Shown here one piece after another: positions 11,639 through 19,511 of a DNA stretch of 64,000 bases. The notes under the pieces are model-generated. The model searched no databases, had not been told where the DNA came from, and saw only the letters and a list, made by a program, of their open reading frames with translations. Source of the DNA: JALYJG01 sp033763555. Its GTDB lineage: Bacteria; Pseudomonadota; Alphaproteobacteria; UBA9219. How positions within the stretch are numbered: the first letter of the stretch is position 1; every line of letters starts with the position of its first letter. Location: contig JANRKK010000004.1 in the NCBI GenBank assembly GCA_033763555.1, positions 51,406-115,405 on the forward strand, given 5' to 3'. A program made the translations under genes and the position numbers.

Positions 11639-12793
11639 ATGCAAAGCTTGTCAAGGCATGCCTCTGGGCTTGTTCGGGTTGCGGGAGCCCTTTTGCTCCT
11701 CCTTTCCGCTTGCGCCGAAACGCCGCCCGGTCCGGCCAAACTTTCATTAAAGCCTGTCGCTTTCTCCGATCTTCCCGGCTGGCCGCAGGATAAACCCGCC
11801 GAGGCCCTGCCCGCGCTGACGCGCTCCTGCGACGCTTTAAAGGGAAAAGCTCCTGATACCTCTATGGATATCGCCGGAAAGACTGGCGATTGGCAGACGG
11901 CCTGCGAAGCGCTGGCCAATATGCCGATCAAGAATGATGAAACAGCCCGGATCTTTTTTGAAGCACGATTCCAGCCCTATGCTGCCGAAAGCTCGGACAA
12001 GAGCGAGGGGATTTTCACAGGCTATTACGAAGCCTCGCTCCGCGGCGCAAAGGCGCCGGATGCCACCTATACAACACCGCTTTATGCCAAACCGCGCGAT
12101 CTGATCACCGCCGACCTTGGTGAGTTCCGCGCCGAATGGAAGGGCCAGCGCCTCACCGGGAAAGTCGAGGACAGCAAACTACGCCCCTATGACGACCGTG
12201 CGACGATTGAAAAAAACTCCCTGAAAGACCGGGCCGATATTCTGGCCTGGGTCGATGACCCGGTGGATGCTTTCTTCCTGGCCATTCAAGGTTCAGGCCG
12301 GGTGCAGCTGGCGGATGGCAATACGCTGCGTATCGGTTATGACGCCGCCAACGGCCGCGCCTATGTGCCAATCGGGCGCGTGCTGGCGGATATGGGCGCG
12401 TTGGAAAAGCCTGTGACAATGCAATCCATCCGTGCCTGGCTGGCGGCGCATCCGGAACGCGCGCAGGAAATTATGAATGCCAACCCATCTTATGTGTTTT
12501 TTCGTGCATTGAATGGCGACGGCCCGGTGGGCGCGCAAGGTGTTGCCTTGACGCCGGAGCGCTCCCTCGCCGTTGATCCTGCATTTGTACCGCTGGGCAT
12601 TCCGCTCTGGCTCGACACACAAGACGGTAAAGGCGCACCCTTCCAGAAACTGATGGTGGCACAGGATACCGGAGGTGCCATCAAGGGGCCTGTGCGCGGC
12701 GATGTCTTCTGGGGCTACGGCCCCAATGCCGAAGCACAGGCAGGCCCGATGCAAAGCAAAGGACGTTATTTCCTGCTGTTGCCGAAGCCTTGA
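11639..12793 (+). CDS. mltA: Membrane-bound lytic murein transglycosylase A
   Basis: Outer-membrane lipoprotein that cuts peptidoglycan glycan strands to 1,6-anhydro-muropeptides. A lipobox (LLLSAC) puts the lipidated Cys at residue 25. The MltA domain includes GIFTGYYEASL near the active-site cleft, QGSGRVQLADG, and a C-terminal 3D domain (VAQDTGGAIKGPVRGD) that carries the catalytic Asp. The length of 384 residues is typical. It is transcribed divergently from pepA. In many alphaproteobacteria mltA sits near the origin with hslU or Tim44-like genes; that context is not seen here. Confidence 0.93.
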   Translation: MQSLSRHASGLVRVAGALLLLLSACAETPPGPAKLSLKPVAFSDLPGWPQDKPAEALPALTRSCDALKGKAPDTSMDIAGKTGDWQTACEALANMPIKNDETARIFFEARFQPYAAESSDKSEGIFTGYYEASLRGAKAPDATYTTPLYAKPRDLITADLGEFRAEWKGQRLTGKVEDSKLRPYDDRATIEKNSLKDRADILAWVDDPVDAFFLAIQGSGRVQLADGNTLRIGYDAANGRAYVPIGRVLADMGALEKPVTMQSIRAWLAAHPERAQEIMNANPSYVFFRALNGDGPVGAQGVALTPERSLAVDPAFVPLGIPLWLDTQDGKGAPFQKLMVAQDTGGAIKGPVRGDVFWGYGPNAEAQAGPMQSKGRYFLLLPKP

Positions 12794-12853
12794 ACCCACC
12801 CCTCGAATCCGGCAGATTAGACAGCAACACGGCCCCCGCGTGACTGGCGTCGA

Positions 12854-12890
12854 TGTGGATATAACCACAGGGAAGCGCGGGATATATAAG
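12854..12890 (+). promoter_or_regulatory. Palindrome plus -10-like box upstream of glyA
   Basis: A perfect inverted repeat, TGTGG-N6-CCACA, spans 12854-12869, about 70 bases upstream of the glyA start. It is followed by TATATAAG (12883-12890), which resembles a -10 box; the palindrome falls where the -35 element would be. This geometry would suit a repressor or activator site, but the factor is unknown. Confidence 0.3.
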
Positions 12891-12897
12891 TCGCTCG

Positions 12898-12931
12898 CCT
12901 GGGCATCGTGTAACCAACATCAGCCAGGGAG
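12898..12931 (+). promoter_or_regulatory. Small inverted repeat overlapping the glyA ribosome-binding site
   Basis: CCTGG at 12898-12902 can pair with CCAGG at 12924-12928. The second arm overlaps the Shine-Dalgarno AGGGAG (12926-12931), so pairing would partly hide it. The arms are only five bases, and chance occurrence is possible. Confidence 0.2.
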
Positions 12932-12937
12932 ATTTTC

Positions 12938-14251
12938 ATGACCAATTTCACCTATTCCCAAGCCGCGCTTGACCAACTGCAAAAATCCGACCGCGATGTT
13001 TTTGACGCGCTGATGCACGAAGAAGTGCGGCAGACCGAAGGCATCGAACTGATCCCCTCGGAAAATTACTGTTTCCCGGAAGTCTATGCGCTGCTCGGCT
13101 CCGTCTTTAACAACAAATATTCCGAAGGCTATCCCGGCCGCCGCTATTACGGCGGGCAGGAAAATACCGACATCATCGAAAATCTGGCGCGCGACCGCGC
13201 CAAGGCCCTATTCCGCGCCGAGCATGCGAACGTCCAATGCCTGTCCGGCTCGCCGATGAACCAGGCAGTCTATTTCGGCCTCTTGCAGCCGGGCGATACC
13301 ATTCTGGCGATGGATCTGTCACATGGCGGGCATCTGACGCATGGCGCGCCCGTGTCGCATATGGGCAAGGTATTCAATTTCGTCCGCTACAAGACCGAAC
13401 CGGACGGCAAGATCGATCTGAACAAGGTGCGCGACATGGCGCTCCAGAATAAGCCGAAGATGGTGTTGTGCGGTTTTTCTTCCTATCCGCGCGAGCTGGA
13501 TTATGCAGGCTTCAAGAAAATTGCCGATGAGATCGGCGCACTGACCTTCGCCGATGTCAGCCATATCGGCGGGTTGATCGCGGGCGGTGCTCTGGCCAAC
13601 CCGATGGATTTCGGTTTCGACGTCATGTCCACGACGACGCATAAATCCCTGCGCGGTCCGCGCGGCGGCATGATCGTTTGTAAAAAACAGCACGGCCCAG
13701 CCATCGACAAGTCGGTGTTCCCTGGATTGCAGGGCGGTCCACATATGCATCAAGTGGCTGCTGTCGCCACGACGCTGAAGCTTGCCGGGCAGAGTGAGTT
13801 CAAGACCTATGCCCGCAATGTCATCGCCAACGCCAAGGTTCTGGCGGATAGCCTGATGGCGGGCGGCATGAAGCTGGTCACCAACGGCACCGACAATCAC
13901 ATGATGGTCGTCAACACAGTCACATCCCTCAACATGCCGGGTAATATCGCTGAGAATGTCCTCGATGCCGCAGGCATCACCCTGAACAAGCAGATGGTGC
14001 CGGATGATCCCAATCCACCGCTGAAGCCCAGCGGTATCCGCTTGGGCACGCCCGCCGCCACCGCGCGCGGCATGGGTGAGGGCGAAATGAAGCAACTGGG
14101 CGACCTGATGCTGCGCGCCCTGCGTGCGGCCGAAGACCCGACCGCTTTGGCAAAGCTCAAGGATGAAACCAAAAAGCTGTGCGGCAAATTCCCGGTGCCG
14201 GGCATTATCGTCGGGAATGAACGGAAAAGCTGCGGCGCGGCTGCGGCCTAG
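12938..14251 (+). CDS. glyA: Serine hydroxymethyltransferase
   Basis: PLP enzyme converting serine and tetrahydrofolate to glycine and 5,10-methylene-tetrahydrofolate, the main one-carbon source. The PLP Lys is in STTTHKSLRGPRGG, and the N-terminal substrate motifs LIPSENYCFPEV and GYPGRRYYGGQE are present. The length of 437 residues is normal for alphaproteobacteria. AGGGAG lies 6 bases upstream of the ATG. The stop shares a CTAG tetramer with the stop of the convergent rod-protein gene, so no terminator fits between them. Confidence 0.97.
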   Translation: MTNFTYSQAALDQLQKSDRDVFDALMHEEVRQTEGIELIPSENYCFPEVYALLGSVFNNKYSEGYPGRRYYGGQENTDIIENLARDRAKALFRAEHANVQCLSGSPMNQAVYFGLLQPGDTILAMDLSHGGHLTHGAPVSHMGKVFNFVRYKTEPDGKIDLNKVRDMALQNKPKMVLCGFSSYPRELDYAGFKKIADEIGALTFADVSHIGGLIAGGALANPMDFGFDVMSTTTHKSLRGPRGGMIVCKKQHGPAIDKSVFPGLQGGPHMHQVAAVATTLKLAGQSEFKTYARNVIANAKVLADSLMAGGMKLVTNGTDNHMMVVNTVTSLNMPGNIAENVLDAAGITLNKQMVPDDPNPPLKPSGIRLGTPAATARGMGEGEMKQLGDLMLRALRAAEDPTALAKLKDETKKLCGKFPVPGIIVGNERKSCGAAAA

Positions 14252-14646
14252 CTGATAATATCCAGCAGCGAGTCTTCCATCTTCTTCGCCGTCTTGATGG
14301 TGGCAACATTGGCGGCGTAAATATTCGCCGACACGATGTTGGAAACCAGTTCCGCGTTCAGATCGACATTCGGTTGCGCCACCAGACCTTGCACATTCGC
14401 GAGCGGGGAGTTCGGCTCGAACGCCGTGACATAGGCGGGATCGCGCGGTTGCGCCACGCTGTTCACGCCGCCGATGCCATTTGACAAGGTCACGACATCC
14501 TGCGGCACAAAGCCTGTGTAGGCATCCGAAGAATTTTCCGGCAGGCGCGCTGTTGACGAAGCATTAACCATGTTTGACGTGGCGTTAGCAACGCGACGCA
14601 CCGCATCGTTCAATCCCGACAGCGCTATGCTGAAAATGCTGGACAT
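14248..14646 (-). CDS. flgC: Flagellar basal-body rod protein, FlgC-like
   Basis: A 132-residue protein with the two ends typical of flagellar axial proteins: an N-terminal IFSIALSGLNDAVRRVANATSN helix split by rod-type residues, and a C-terminal NVDLNAELVSNIVSANIYAAN segment ending in MEDSLLDIIS. The length fits FlgC rather than FlgF or FlgG. The start at 14646 (MSSIFSI) is preferred because the family begins there; a longer frame reaches 14700. No other flagellar gene is in the window, so it is displaced from a flagellar cluster or serves a related axial structure. Confidence 0.7.
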   Translation of the reverse strand: MSSIFSIALSGLNDAVRRVANATSNMVNASSTARLPENSSDAYTGFVPQDVVTLSNGIGGVNSVAQPRDPAYVTAFEPNSPLANVQGLVAQPNVDLNAELVSNIVSANIYAANVATIKTAKKMEDSLLDIIS

Positions 14647-14869
14647 GCCCGGTTTCCTTGATGTTTTACGCGAAGTTCCAACAATTCTAGCATCAGACAA
14701 TTAATAGTTTCTCAAGATTCCCTAGCAAATCTTCAGCATTTCGAGGTGAAAAATTTTCAAAAGGGCCGAAAAATAATGGCTTGCATTAACTTCGGATTCA
14801 AGATTCGACGATAATGTGGGCCCATCGAAACGCAGACAGTACCGAATCACTTCAAGCAGGACGGACCCC

Positions 14870-15109
14870 ATGGCCCAGGAACACGAACTCCTTTACTCTC
14901 CATCCTCGACGGACGAGACGCTCGAGCGTCTGATTGCGATGACCAATCAGACCAACCTGGTCGCTCTCGACAAGACGATGGCGGCTATTCGCCGGGCCCA
15001 GTCCAGCTATGCAGGCGCCGCCGCCCGCGTCGGCAGCATCGGTGAACGCATTGTCCGCGCCGCCCATGAAGTGGGCATGACTCTCCCCCCGCATCAACGC
15101 GCCAGCTAA
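14870..15109 (+). CDS. Small protein of unknown function
   Basis: A 79-residue product starting MAQEHELLYSPSSTDE, with GCAGGA 8 bases upstream supporting this ATG. I recognise no family. There is no signal peptide or membrane segment; the middle (ALDKTMAAIRRAQSSYAGAAARVGS) would form an amphipathic helix. It is divergent from the flagellar-rod gene, with a 223-base intergenic region between them. A run of Ts follows the stop but no convincing terminator stem. Confidence 0.55.
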   Translation: MAQEHELLYSPSSTDETLERLIAMTNQTNLVALDKTMAAIRRAQSSYAGAAARVGSIGERIVRAAHEVGMTLPPHQRAS

Positions 15110-15210
15110 GCTTTTTTAACTGTAACTGTTACTTTTGGTTGCAAGGCTGTTAACCATAACGGCTGACTCCACAAGAACAGCGCAACAAAATTACACGCTT
15201 TTAGCGAGTC

Positions 15211-15235
15211 TGTGGATAACTCGTCGTTATCAACA
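15211..15235. promoter_or_regulatory. Pair of DnaA-box-like sites in opposite orientation
   Basis: TGTGGATAA at 15211-15219 is the exact complement of the consensus DnaA box TTATCCACA. TTATCAACA at 15227-15235 matches the consensus at eight of nine positions on the plus strand. They face each other across seven bases, and AT-rich sequence follows up to the start of the RelA/SpoT-like gene at 15311. DnaA may bind here to control that gene; an origin function is possible but unsupported by neighbours. Confidence 0.4.
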
Positions 15236-15310
15236 CACATTCTTCAGGAAAATGCGTTAGATTACTCTTTTCCGTTATTTAATTTCCAATTTTGCCTTTA
15301 TAAAAAACTT

Positions 15311-16390
15311 ATGCCCCCGTTTGAGAGTGAAATATATCGTCAAATGCGCCGTCTCTTCGGCGACGGGTTGGATGACGATCTCAGAAACGTCCTCGATACC
15401 TTTGTAGATCCCGACGACCGAAAGGTCGTCTATTCCAAAATTGCCGGGGCCGTAAAACTGGCCGCAGAAATCCGGACACGACGCATTAAAGAAAACAGAA
15501 AAACAGCTGGCACCGCCTCTACCGAAGCCAAAGACCCTTATGCCAGTCTTCTTCATGCCAATCCGCTTGGCATTACCAAAATATATGCTGAACTTCTGGA
15601 TGCTGAGAGAAGAACACCGACCGAAGCCGATTTGAATATTGGCATCGCCACAATCCTTTACCGCGTTCTTCGCCTGACGCGCGCATCGGAAGCTTCCGAG
15701 CCCGATCTCAGCCAAGCGCCGCTAATTGGCAAATATCTCGATCAAATTGGAAATGATTTCGGACGGGATGTACAAAATCTGGTTCGCGCAACACTTCAGT
15801 TGAGTGAAATCAATCTGCCACCGCGTCATGTCACAACATTGCATGTTGGCGATGGGCATGCAGATGTTCAGGATGAGCGCAGCCATCTGTCATCATTTCA
15901 TCGTATGGTTCTCGAACGATTTAGCGAAAATAAAGACGTCATCAAAATACGGGGGTCAGAATTTCTGGGATATGCGCACGGGCTGGAGCCGGATGATCCA
16001 CGCCGCGAACGCTGCATGTATTTATTGGAAAATGTGTATATCCCTATCGTTGATCTTTGCGGACTTGGCATGCTTAGAGATAGAATGCAGGATCAGCTTT
16101 TAAAAATGCGCGAGCCTGCAGCCTATCAAGCCATCCAGGATGAAATTGCCAGCATTGAAAATGAATTTCTTTTGTCCATGGGTAAGGAGCGCGTAACCGA
16201 TAAAGGTGCACGACAGAGAATTATTTGCGAACACCTCAAAGAAAAAGTACAGGCTGCACTGCCCGATGATCTTCGTGAGCCTGCGGATATTACAATAGAA
16301 GCCAGGCCAAAAACAGCTTACTCTATTCACTTAAAGAAAAAGGCAAGCCAAGAAACCTGGATGATATTTTCGGAGCGCGGGTCATTGTAA
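15311..16390 (+). CDS. RelA/SpoT-like protein, 5' part (degenerate hydrolase domain; frameshifted)
   Basis: N-terminal part of a divergent RelA/SpoT homologue. NPLGITKIYAELLDA aligns with the start of the HD hydrolase domain, but the HD..ED catalytic residues are absent (ATILYRVLRL occupies the site), so ppGpp hydrolysis is unlikely. The region YLLENVYIPIVDLCGLGMLRDRMQDQL matches the linker helix before the synthetase. The synthetase begins with EARPKTAYSIHLK, which keeps the R-x-K and S positions of the nucleotide site, then the frame is lost at an A5 run (16337-16341) and stops at 16390. The homologous continuation lies in the -1 frame. ATG 15311 is chosen; an in-frame GTG at 15212 would overlap the DnaA-like boxes. 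The region is more AT-rich than its neighbours. Confidence 0.65.
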   Translation: MPPFESEIYRQMRRLFGDGLDDDLRNVLDTFVDPDDRKVVYSKIAGAVKLAAEIRTRRIKENRKTAGTASTEAKDPYASLLHANPLGITKIYAELLDAERRTPTEADLNIGIATILYRVLRLTRASEASEPDLSQAPLIGKYLDQIGNDFGRDVQNLVRATLQLSEINLPPRHVTTLHVGDGHADVQDERSHLSSFHRMVLERFSENKDVIKIRGSEFLGYAHGLEPDDPRRERCMYLLENVYIPIVDLCGLGMLRDRMQDQLLKMREPAAYQAIQDEIASIENEFLLSMGKERVTDKGARQRIICEHLKEKVQAALPDDLREPADITIEARPKTAYSIHLKKKASQETWMIFSERGSL

Positions 16391-16437
16391 CTCCACGCCA
16401 TGCCGATGATGAAACCACACTGAATCGTGAACGCGCC

Positions 16438-17154
16438 TTGTGTGCCGAAATTGTAAAATCCCTCAAAAGAGCTTTCACCTTAATTGAAGGCACAGAAGAT
16501 GATTACATGGGCGGGCGCGTCAGGCCACCCAGAGAAGCCAATGCACAGCCAAGCGGCAAGCGGGCAAGATCCATAGGTGTGAAAGAAAGCGGCTACGAAG
16601 CCATTCACTGTGCCTTCTCACTAGGTGGCAACGCCAAATTTGAAGTGCAGATTATGGGCAAAAGCATGTATCATAATAATGAATATGGCACGGCAGCACG
16701 CACAAGATACAAGCACGATTGGGCAGCCACAGCCGCAGAGGTCTTGGAAGAAAATACGGTCTCAGTCTTTGGTCCCACAGGAAATATTATTCGTCTGCCG
16801 CAGGGCGCCTCGGTGGCAGATTGCCTTGCCTCCCTTGGCTCTAACTTTGCATTTCTTGCTGATGATATGACCATCAAGCGCTATGGCCATTATTATGACT
16901 CTTCCGTCAGTCCACCAGGAACGGGCTTTAGCTCTCCTTTAGTCACGGGAGATCATATACACTTTGCGGTGAATGCTGACCTTCAACATAACTCTGCACA
17001 TCGCGCGCGCGTTATTGAGGCCTGCCGACTACCCGAAATGCGTTATGTGCTCGAAAGACGCCATCAGGAATTGCTTGATATTGAACAAAACCCAGCGCCT
17101 GTCCGCGAAGACCGCCCTGCTACAGTGGCCGAACCCGCAAAGGCCGCGCTATAA
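16438..17154 (+). CDS. RelA/SpoT-like protein, 3' part (synthetase remainder and TGS domain)
   Basis: Continuation of the preceding gene in the -1 frame. The homologous reading already starts near 16345 with KPRNLDDIFGARVIV, the synthetase segment that follows RPK..YSI in RelA. It continues with SGYEAIHCAF (corresponding to the GY.S.H motif, with Ser replaced), FEVQIMGKSM and RYKHDW. A TGS domain follows, VFGPTGNIIRLPQGASVADCL. The only start upstream of these motifs is a TTG at 16438 inside the domain, so this is not a believable independent gene. Either a base is missing from the A5 run through sequencing error or mutation, or ribosomes shift frame. If intact, the protein would run about 610 residues. 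Confidence 0.6.
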   Translation: MCAEIVKSLKRAFTLIEGTEDDYMGGRVRPPREANAQPSGKRARSIGVKESGYEAIHCAFSLGGNAKFEVQIMGKSMYHNNEYGTAARTRYKHDWAATAAEVLEENTVSVFGPTGNIIRLPQGASVADCLASLGSNFAFLADDMTIKRYGHYYDSSVSPPGTGFSSPLVTGDHIHFAVNADLQHNSAHRARVIEACRLPEMRYVLERRHQELLDIEQNPAPVREDRPATVAEPAKAAL

Positions 17155-17164
17155 TTTCTAATTC

Positions 17165-17608
17165 CTAAAAATCCGGGCAGATTTTGAAAACCTCGCGCAA
17201 TGCGGCAGGAATGCGCACTGCTTTACCCTCCGGCGTCACGGCGACGACGGTCACTTTCATGTCCGTGATCAATCTATCGCCGCAGTAAACACACTGCTCC
17301 AGTTGCAGCGAGGTGTTACCGCAATGCACGGCCCTCGTGCGCACCTCCAGCAGATCATCCAGCCGCGCCGGAGCGCGGTAGTCGATCTCTGCATGGCGGA
17401 CGACCAAAAGGATATTGTGCTCATTCTTGACGCGTTGGTGGTCATAGCCCGTGGAGCGCAGAAATTCCGTCCGCGCGCGCTCGGCAAAACGCAGATAATT
17501 GGCGTGATAGACGATGCCGCCCGCATCCGTATCCTCGTAATAAACGCGGAAGCTGATGTGGTGCGTTTTAGTTGAGCTGTGGCTTGGGTGGGAAATAGGC
17601 GGTGCCAT
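17165..17608 (-). CDS. ybgC: Acyl-CoA thioesterase, YbgC family
   Basis: Hot-dog-fold thioesterase. The motif YYEDTDAGGIVYHANYLRF carries the catalytic Asp and is characteristic of YbgC, which in other Proteobacteria is encoded with the Tol-Pal cell-envelope system and hydrolyses acyl-CoA or acyl-ACP thioesters. The length of 147 residues is typical. Here it ends the ruvCAB-SBP unit; tol genes, often found next to ruv and ybgC, would be expected beyond but are replaced by the RelA/SpoT-like gene, which ends convergently 10 bases away. Its ATG overlaps the upstream SBP gene by 41 bases, and no later Met fits the family start. Confidence 0.9.
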   Translation of the reverse strand: MAPPISHPSHSSTKTHHISFRVYYEDTDAGGIVYHANYLRFAERARTEFLRSTGYDHQRVKNEHNILLVVRHAEIDYRAPARLDDLLEVRTRAVHCGNTSLQLEQCVYCGDRLITDMKVTVVAVTPEGKAVRIPAALREVFKICPDF

Positions 17609-18431
17609 ATTCGGCTCCCAAATTGGATTTCAGGATGCGTTCGACGACGCCATTATCGATCATGTCGTGCAACGACGCGTTGATAACCTGTAGCAGGGCA
17701 GGTTCCTGAACGCTAACGCCAATCACGCTGGCAAATCCTATCAGAGGGTGTGGTAATGTTACTTTGCGCAAGGCTGTTGCCGGGTTGCTCTGGTTATAGG
17801 TCGAAAGATTGCTGGGCCCGCTCAGCGCGATATCAGCCTTGTTGGTCGCGACATTGAGGAACAAAGCGGACTCGCCGCCCAATTCGCCTTTATAGACGCG
17901 CTGTGCCTGCGGAAAGGAACGTTGGGCCAGTTCTTCGGAAATATCGCCGAGATTAACGGAGATACGCACATCCGGCTGGTTGATGCGGTCGATATTATTG
18001 TCGAACCGCTTGTCATCCTGACGGACAAAAGCTTCCATCGTGCTGAAGAAAATCGGCGTTGACCCGGCAATCACATGGCCGCGCTTGGGCGTCAGGAACA
18101 TGCCGGCGCAAAAGGCATCGGCCTTATCGCTTTGCAATGTGACCCCGATATTGCCCCAATCGATTTCCGGGCCCCATTCCACTTTCAGGCCGCTGGTTTT
18201 TTCAAACGCCGCCATCAAATCAGGTGCAATGCCGCTCAATTTACCGCTATTCGGGTCTTTGCTGAGAAAGGGCGGATAAATCGCATAGGCGCAGCGCAGG
18301 GTGTTAGTGCGTATGACGCGTTCGTAAGTGGTTTCGGCTTTTGAACTGTCGCCGCCATTCTTGGGCAGAACATAATTCTGGATGCCGAGGGCGATGGCGA
18401 CGGCAAGGATGATCAGCACAAGATTTTTCAT
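17568..18431 (-). CDS. Orphan family-3 solute-binding protein (paralogue B)
   Basis: SBP_bac_3 protein of 287 residues. MKNLVLIILAVAIALGIQNY forms an N-terminal hydrophobic helix without an obvious cleavage motif. LRCAYAIYPP and KDPNSGKLSG open the domain. Cys47 and Cys108 are 61 residues apart and Arg117 occupies the expected carboxylate-binding position, as in paralogue A. There are no ABC transporter genes nearby. The gene lies 15 bases after ruvB and overlaps ybgC, so it is embedded in the Holliday-junction operon. The function is unknown; binding of an amino acid or similar small ligand is the family-based inference. Confidence 0.85.
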   Translation of the reverse strand: MKNLVLIILAVAIALGIQNYVLPKNGGDSSKAETTYERVIRTNTLRCAYAIYPPFLSKDPNSGKLSGIAPDLMAAFEKTSGLKVEWGPEIDWGNIGVTLQSDKADAFCAGMFLTPKRGHVIAGSTPIFFSTMEAFVRQDDKRFDNNIDRINQPDVRISVNLGDISEELAQRSFPQAQRVYKGELGGESALFLNVATNKADIALSGPSNLSTYNQSNPATALRKVTLPHPLIGFASVIGVSVQEPALLQVINASLHDMIDNGVVERILKSNLGAEYGTAYFPPKPQLN

Positions 18432-18446
18432 GACAGTGTCCCCAAG

Positions 18447-19511
18447 TTAAGCAACTTCAGTTTCATCATCGTTGGTTGTCAGCAAATCAATCTGCCGCCC
18501 GGCGGGCGCCGTGAGGCCGAGATGGCGATAGCCGGCATCGGCCAGCATGCGGCCGCGCGGCGTGCGCTGGAGCAGCCCTTGCTGGATCAGGTAGGGCTCA
18601 ATCACTTCTTCCAGCACGTCGCGCTGTTCGGCCAAGGCCGCCGCCAGCGTTTCTACGCCCACCGGGCCACCCCCGTAATTCTCGGCGATCATGGCCAGAT
18701 ATTTGCGGTCCATCGCGTCAAAGCCCATGCGGTCGACTTCCAGCCGCGCCAGCGCCTTGTCGGCGGCCTTGGCGTCAATGGATTTTTGCCCGTCAACCAC
18801 GGCGAAATCACGCACCCGGCGCAGGAGGCGGCCTGCCACGCGTGGCGTACCACGGGCGCGGCAGGCGATTTCCTTGGCGCCGTCGGGCTTCAGCGGCATA
18901 TCGAGCTTCCCGGCGGCGCGGGACAAAATCTGCTGCAAATCTTCGGGCGCGTAGAAATTCAGGCGCAACGGGATGCCGAAACGCTCGCGGAGAGGACGAG
19001 TAATCAATCCACTGCGCGTCGTAGCACCAATAAGAGTAAAGGGCGGCAGATCGATACGCACCGAGCGCGCTGCCGGGCCTTCGCCGATGATCAGATCAAG
19101 TTGAAAATCCTCCATCGCCGGGTAGAGAATTTCTTCCACGGCGGCGGAGAGGCGATGAATCTCGTCGATGAACAGCACATCATGCGGCTGCAGGTTGGTG
19201 AGAAGCGCGGCAAGATCACCCGCGCGCGCGATCACGGGGCCCGATGTCGCGCGGAAACCGACACCCAGTTCTTTGGCTATAATCTGCGCCAATGTGGTCT
19301 TGCCCAGTCCCGGCGGGCCGAACAACAGGACATGGTCGAGCGCCTGTTTCCGCTGCTTCGCTGCCTGGATAAAGACGTCCAGATTGCCGCGCAGATGCGG
19401 CTGGCCGATGAAATCTTCCAGCCGCTGGGGTCGCAGCGCGACATCCGGCGTTTCCTGCGGCAGCGCTTCGCGCTCAACCAGCCGTTCCGATTTCTGAGTT
19501 GCCGGTTTCAT
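18447..19511 (-). CDS. ruvB: Holliday junction branch migration ATPase RuvB
   Basis: AAA+ motor that, with RuvA, drives branch migration of Holliday junctions. Walker A is FGPPGLGKTTLAQ, Walker B LFIDEIHRL, sensor 1 GATTRSG, and the arginine-finger region RPLRERFG follows. The C-terminal winged-helix domain contains PYLIQQGLLQRTPRGRM. The length of 354 residues is normal. Its ATG overlaps the ruvA stop by four bases. Confidence 0.97.
   Translation of the reverse strand: MKPATQKSERLVEREALPQETPDVALRPQRLEDFIGQPHLRGNLDVFIQAAKQRKQALDHVLLFGPPGLGKTTLAQIIAKELGVGFRATSGPVIARAGDLAALLTNLQPHDVLFIDEIHRLSAAVEEILYPAMEDFQLDLIIGEGPAARSVRIDLPPFTLIGATTRSGLITRPLRERFGIPLRLNFYAPEDLQQILSRAAGKLDMPLKPDGAKEIACRARGTPRVAGRLLRRVRDFAVVDGQKSIDAKAADKALARLEVDRMGFDAMDRKYLAMIAENYGGGPVGVETLAAALAEQRDVLEEVIEPYLIQQGLLQRTPRGRMLADAGYRHLGLTAPAGRQIDLLTTNDDETEVA

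Noticed and set aside
15212..15310. GTG at 15212 as the start of the RelA/SpoT-like protein
   Set aside because: The extra 33 residues have no family similarity, there is no ribosome site, and the sequence coincides with DnaA-box-like sites.
16336..16342. Canonical programmed -1 frameshift site in the RelA/SpoT-like gene
   Set aside because: The heptamer is G-AAA-AAG, not the standard A-AAA-AAG. Slippage remains possible, but a missing base explains the data more simply.
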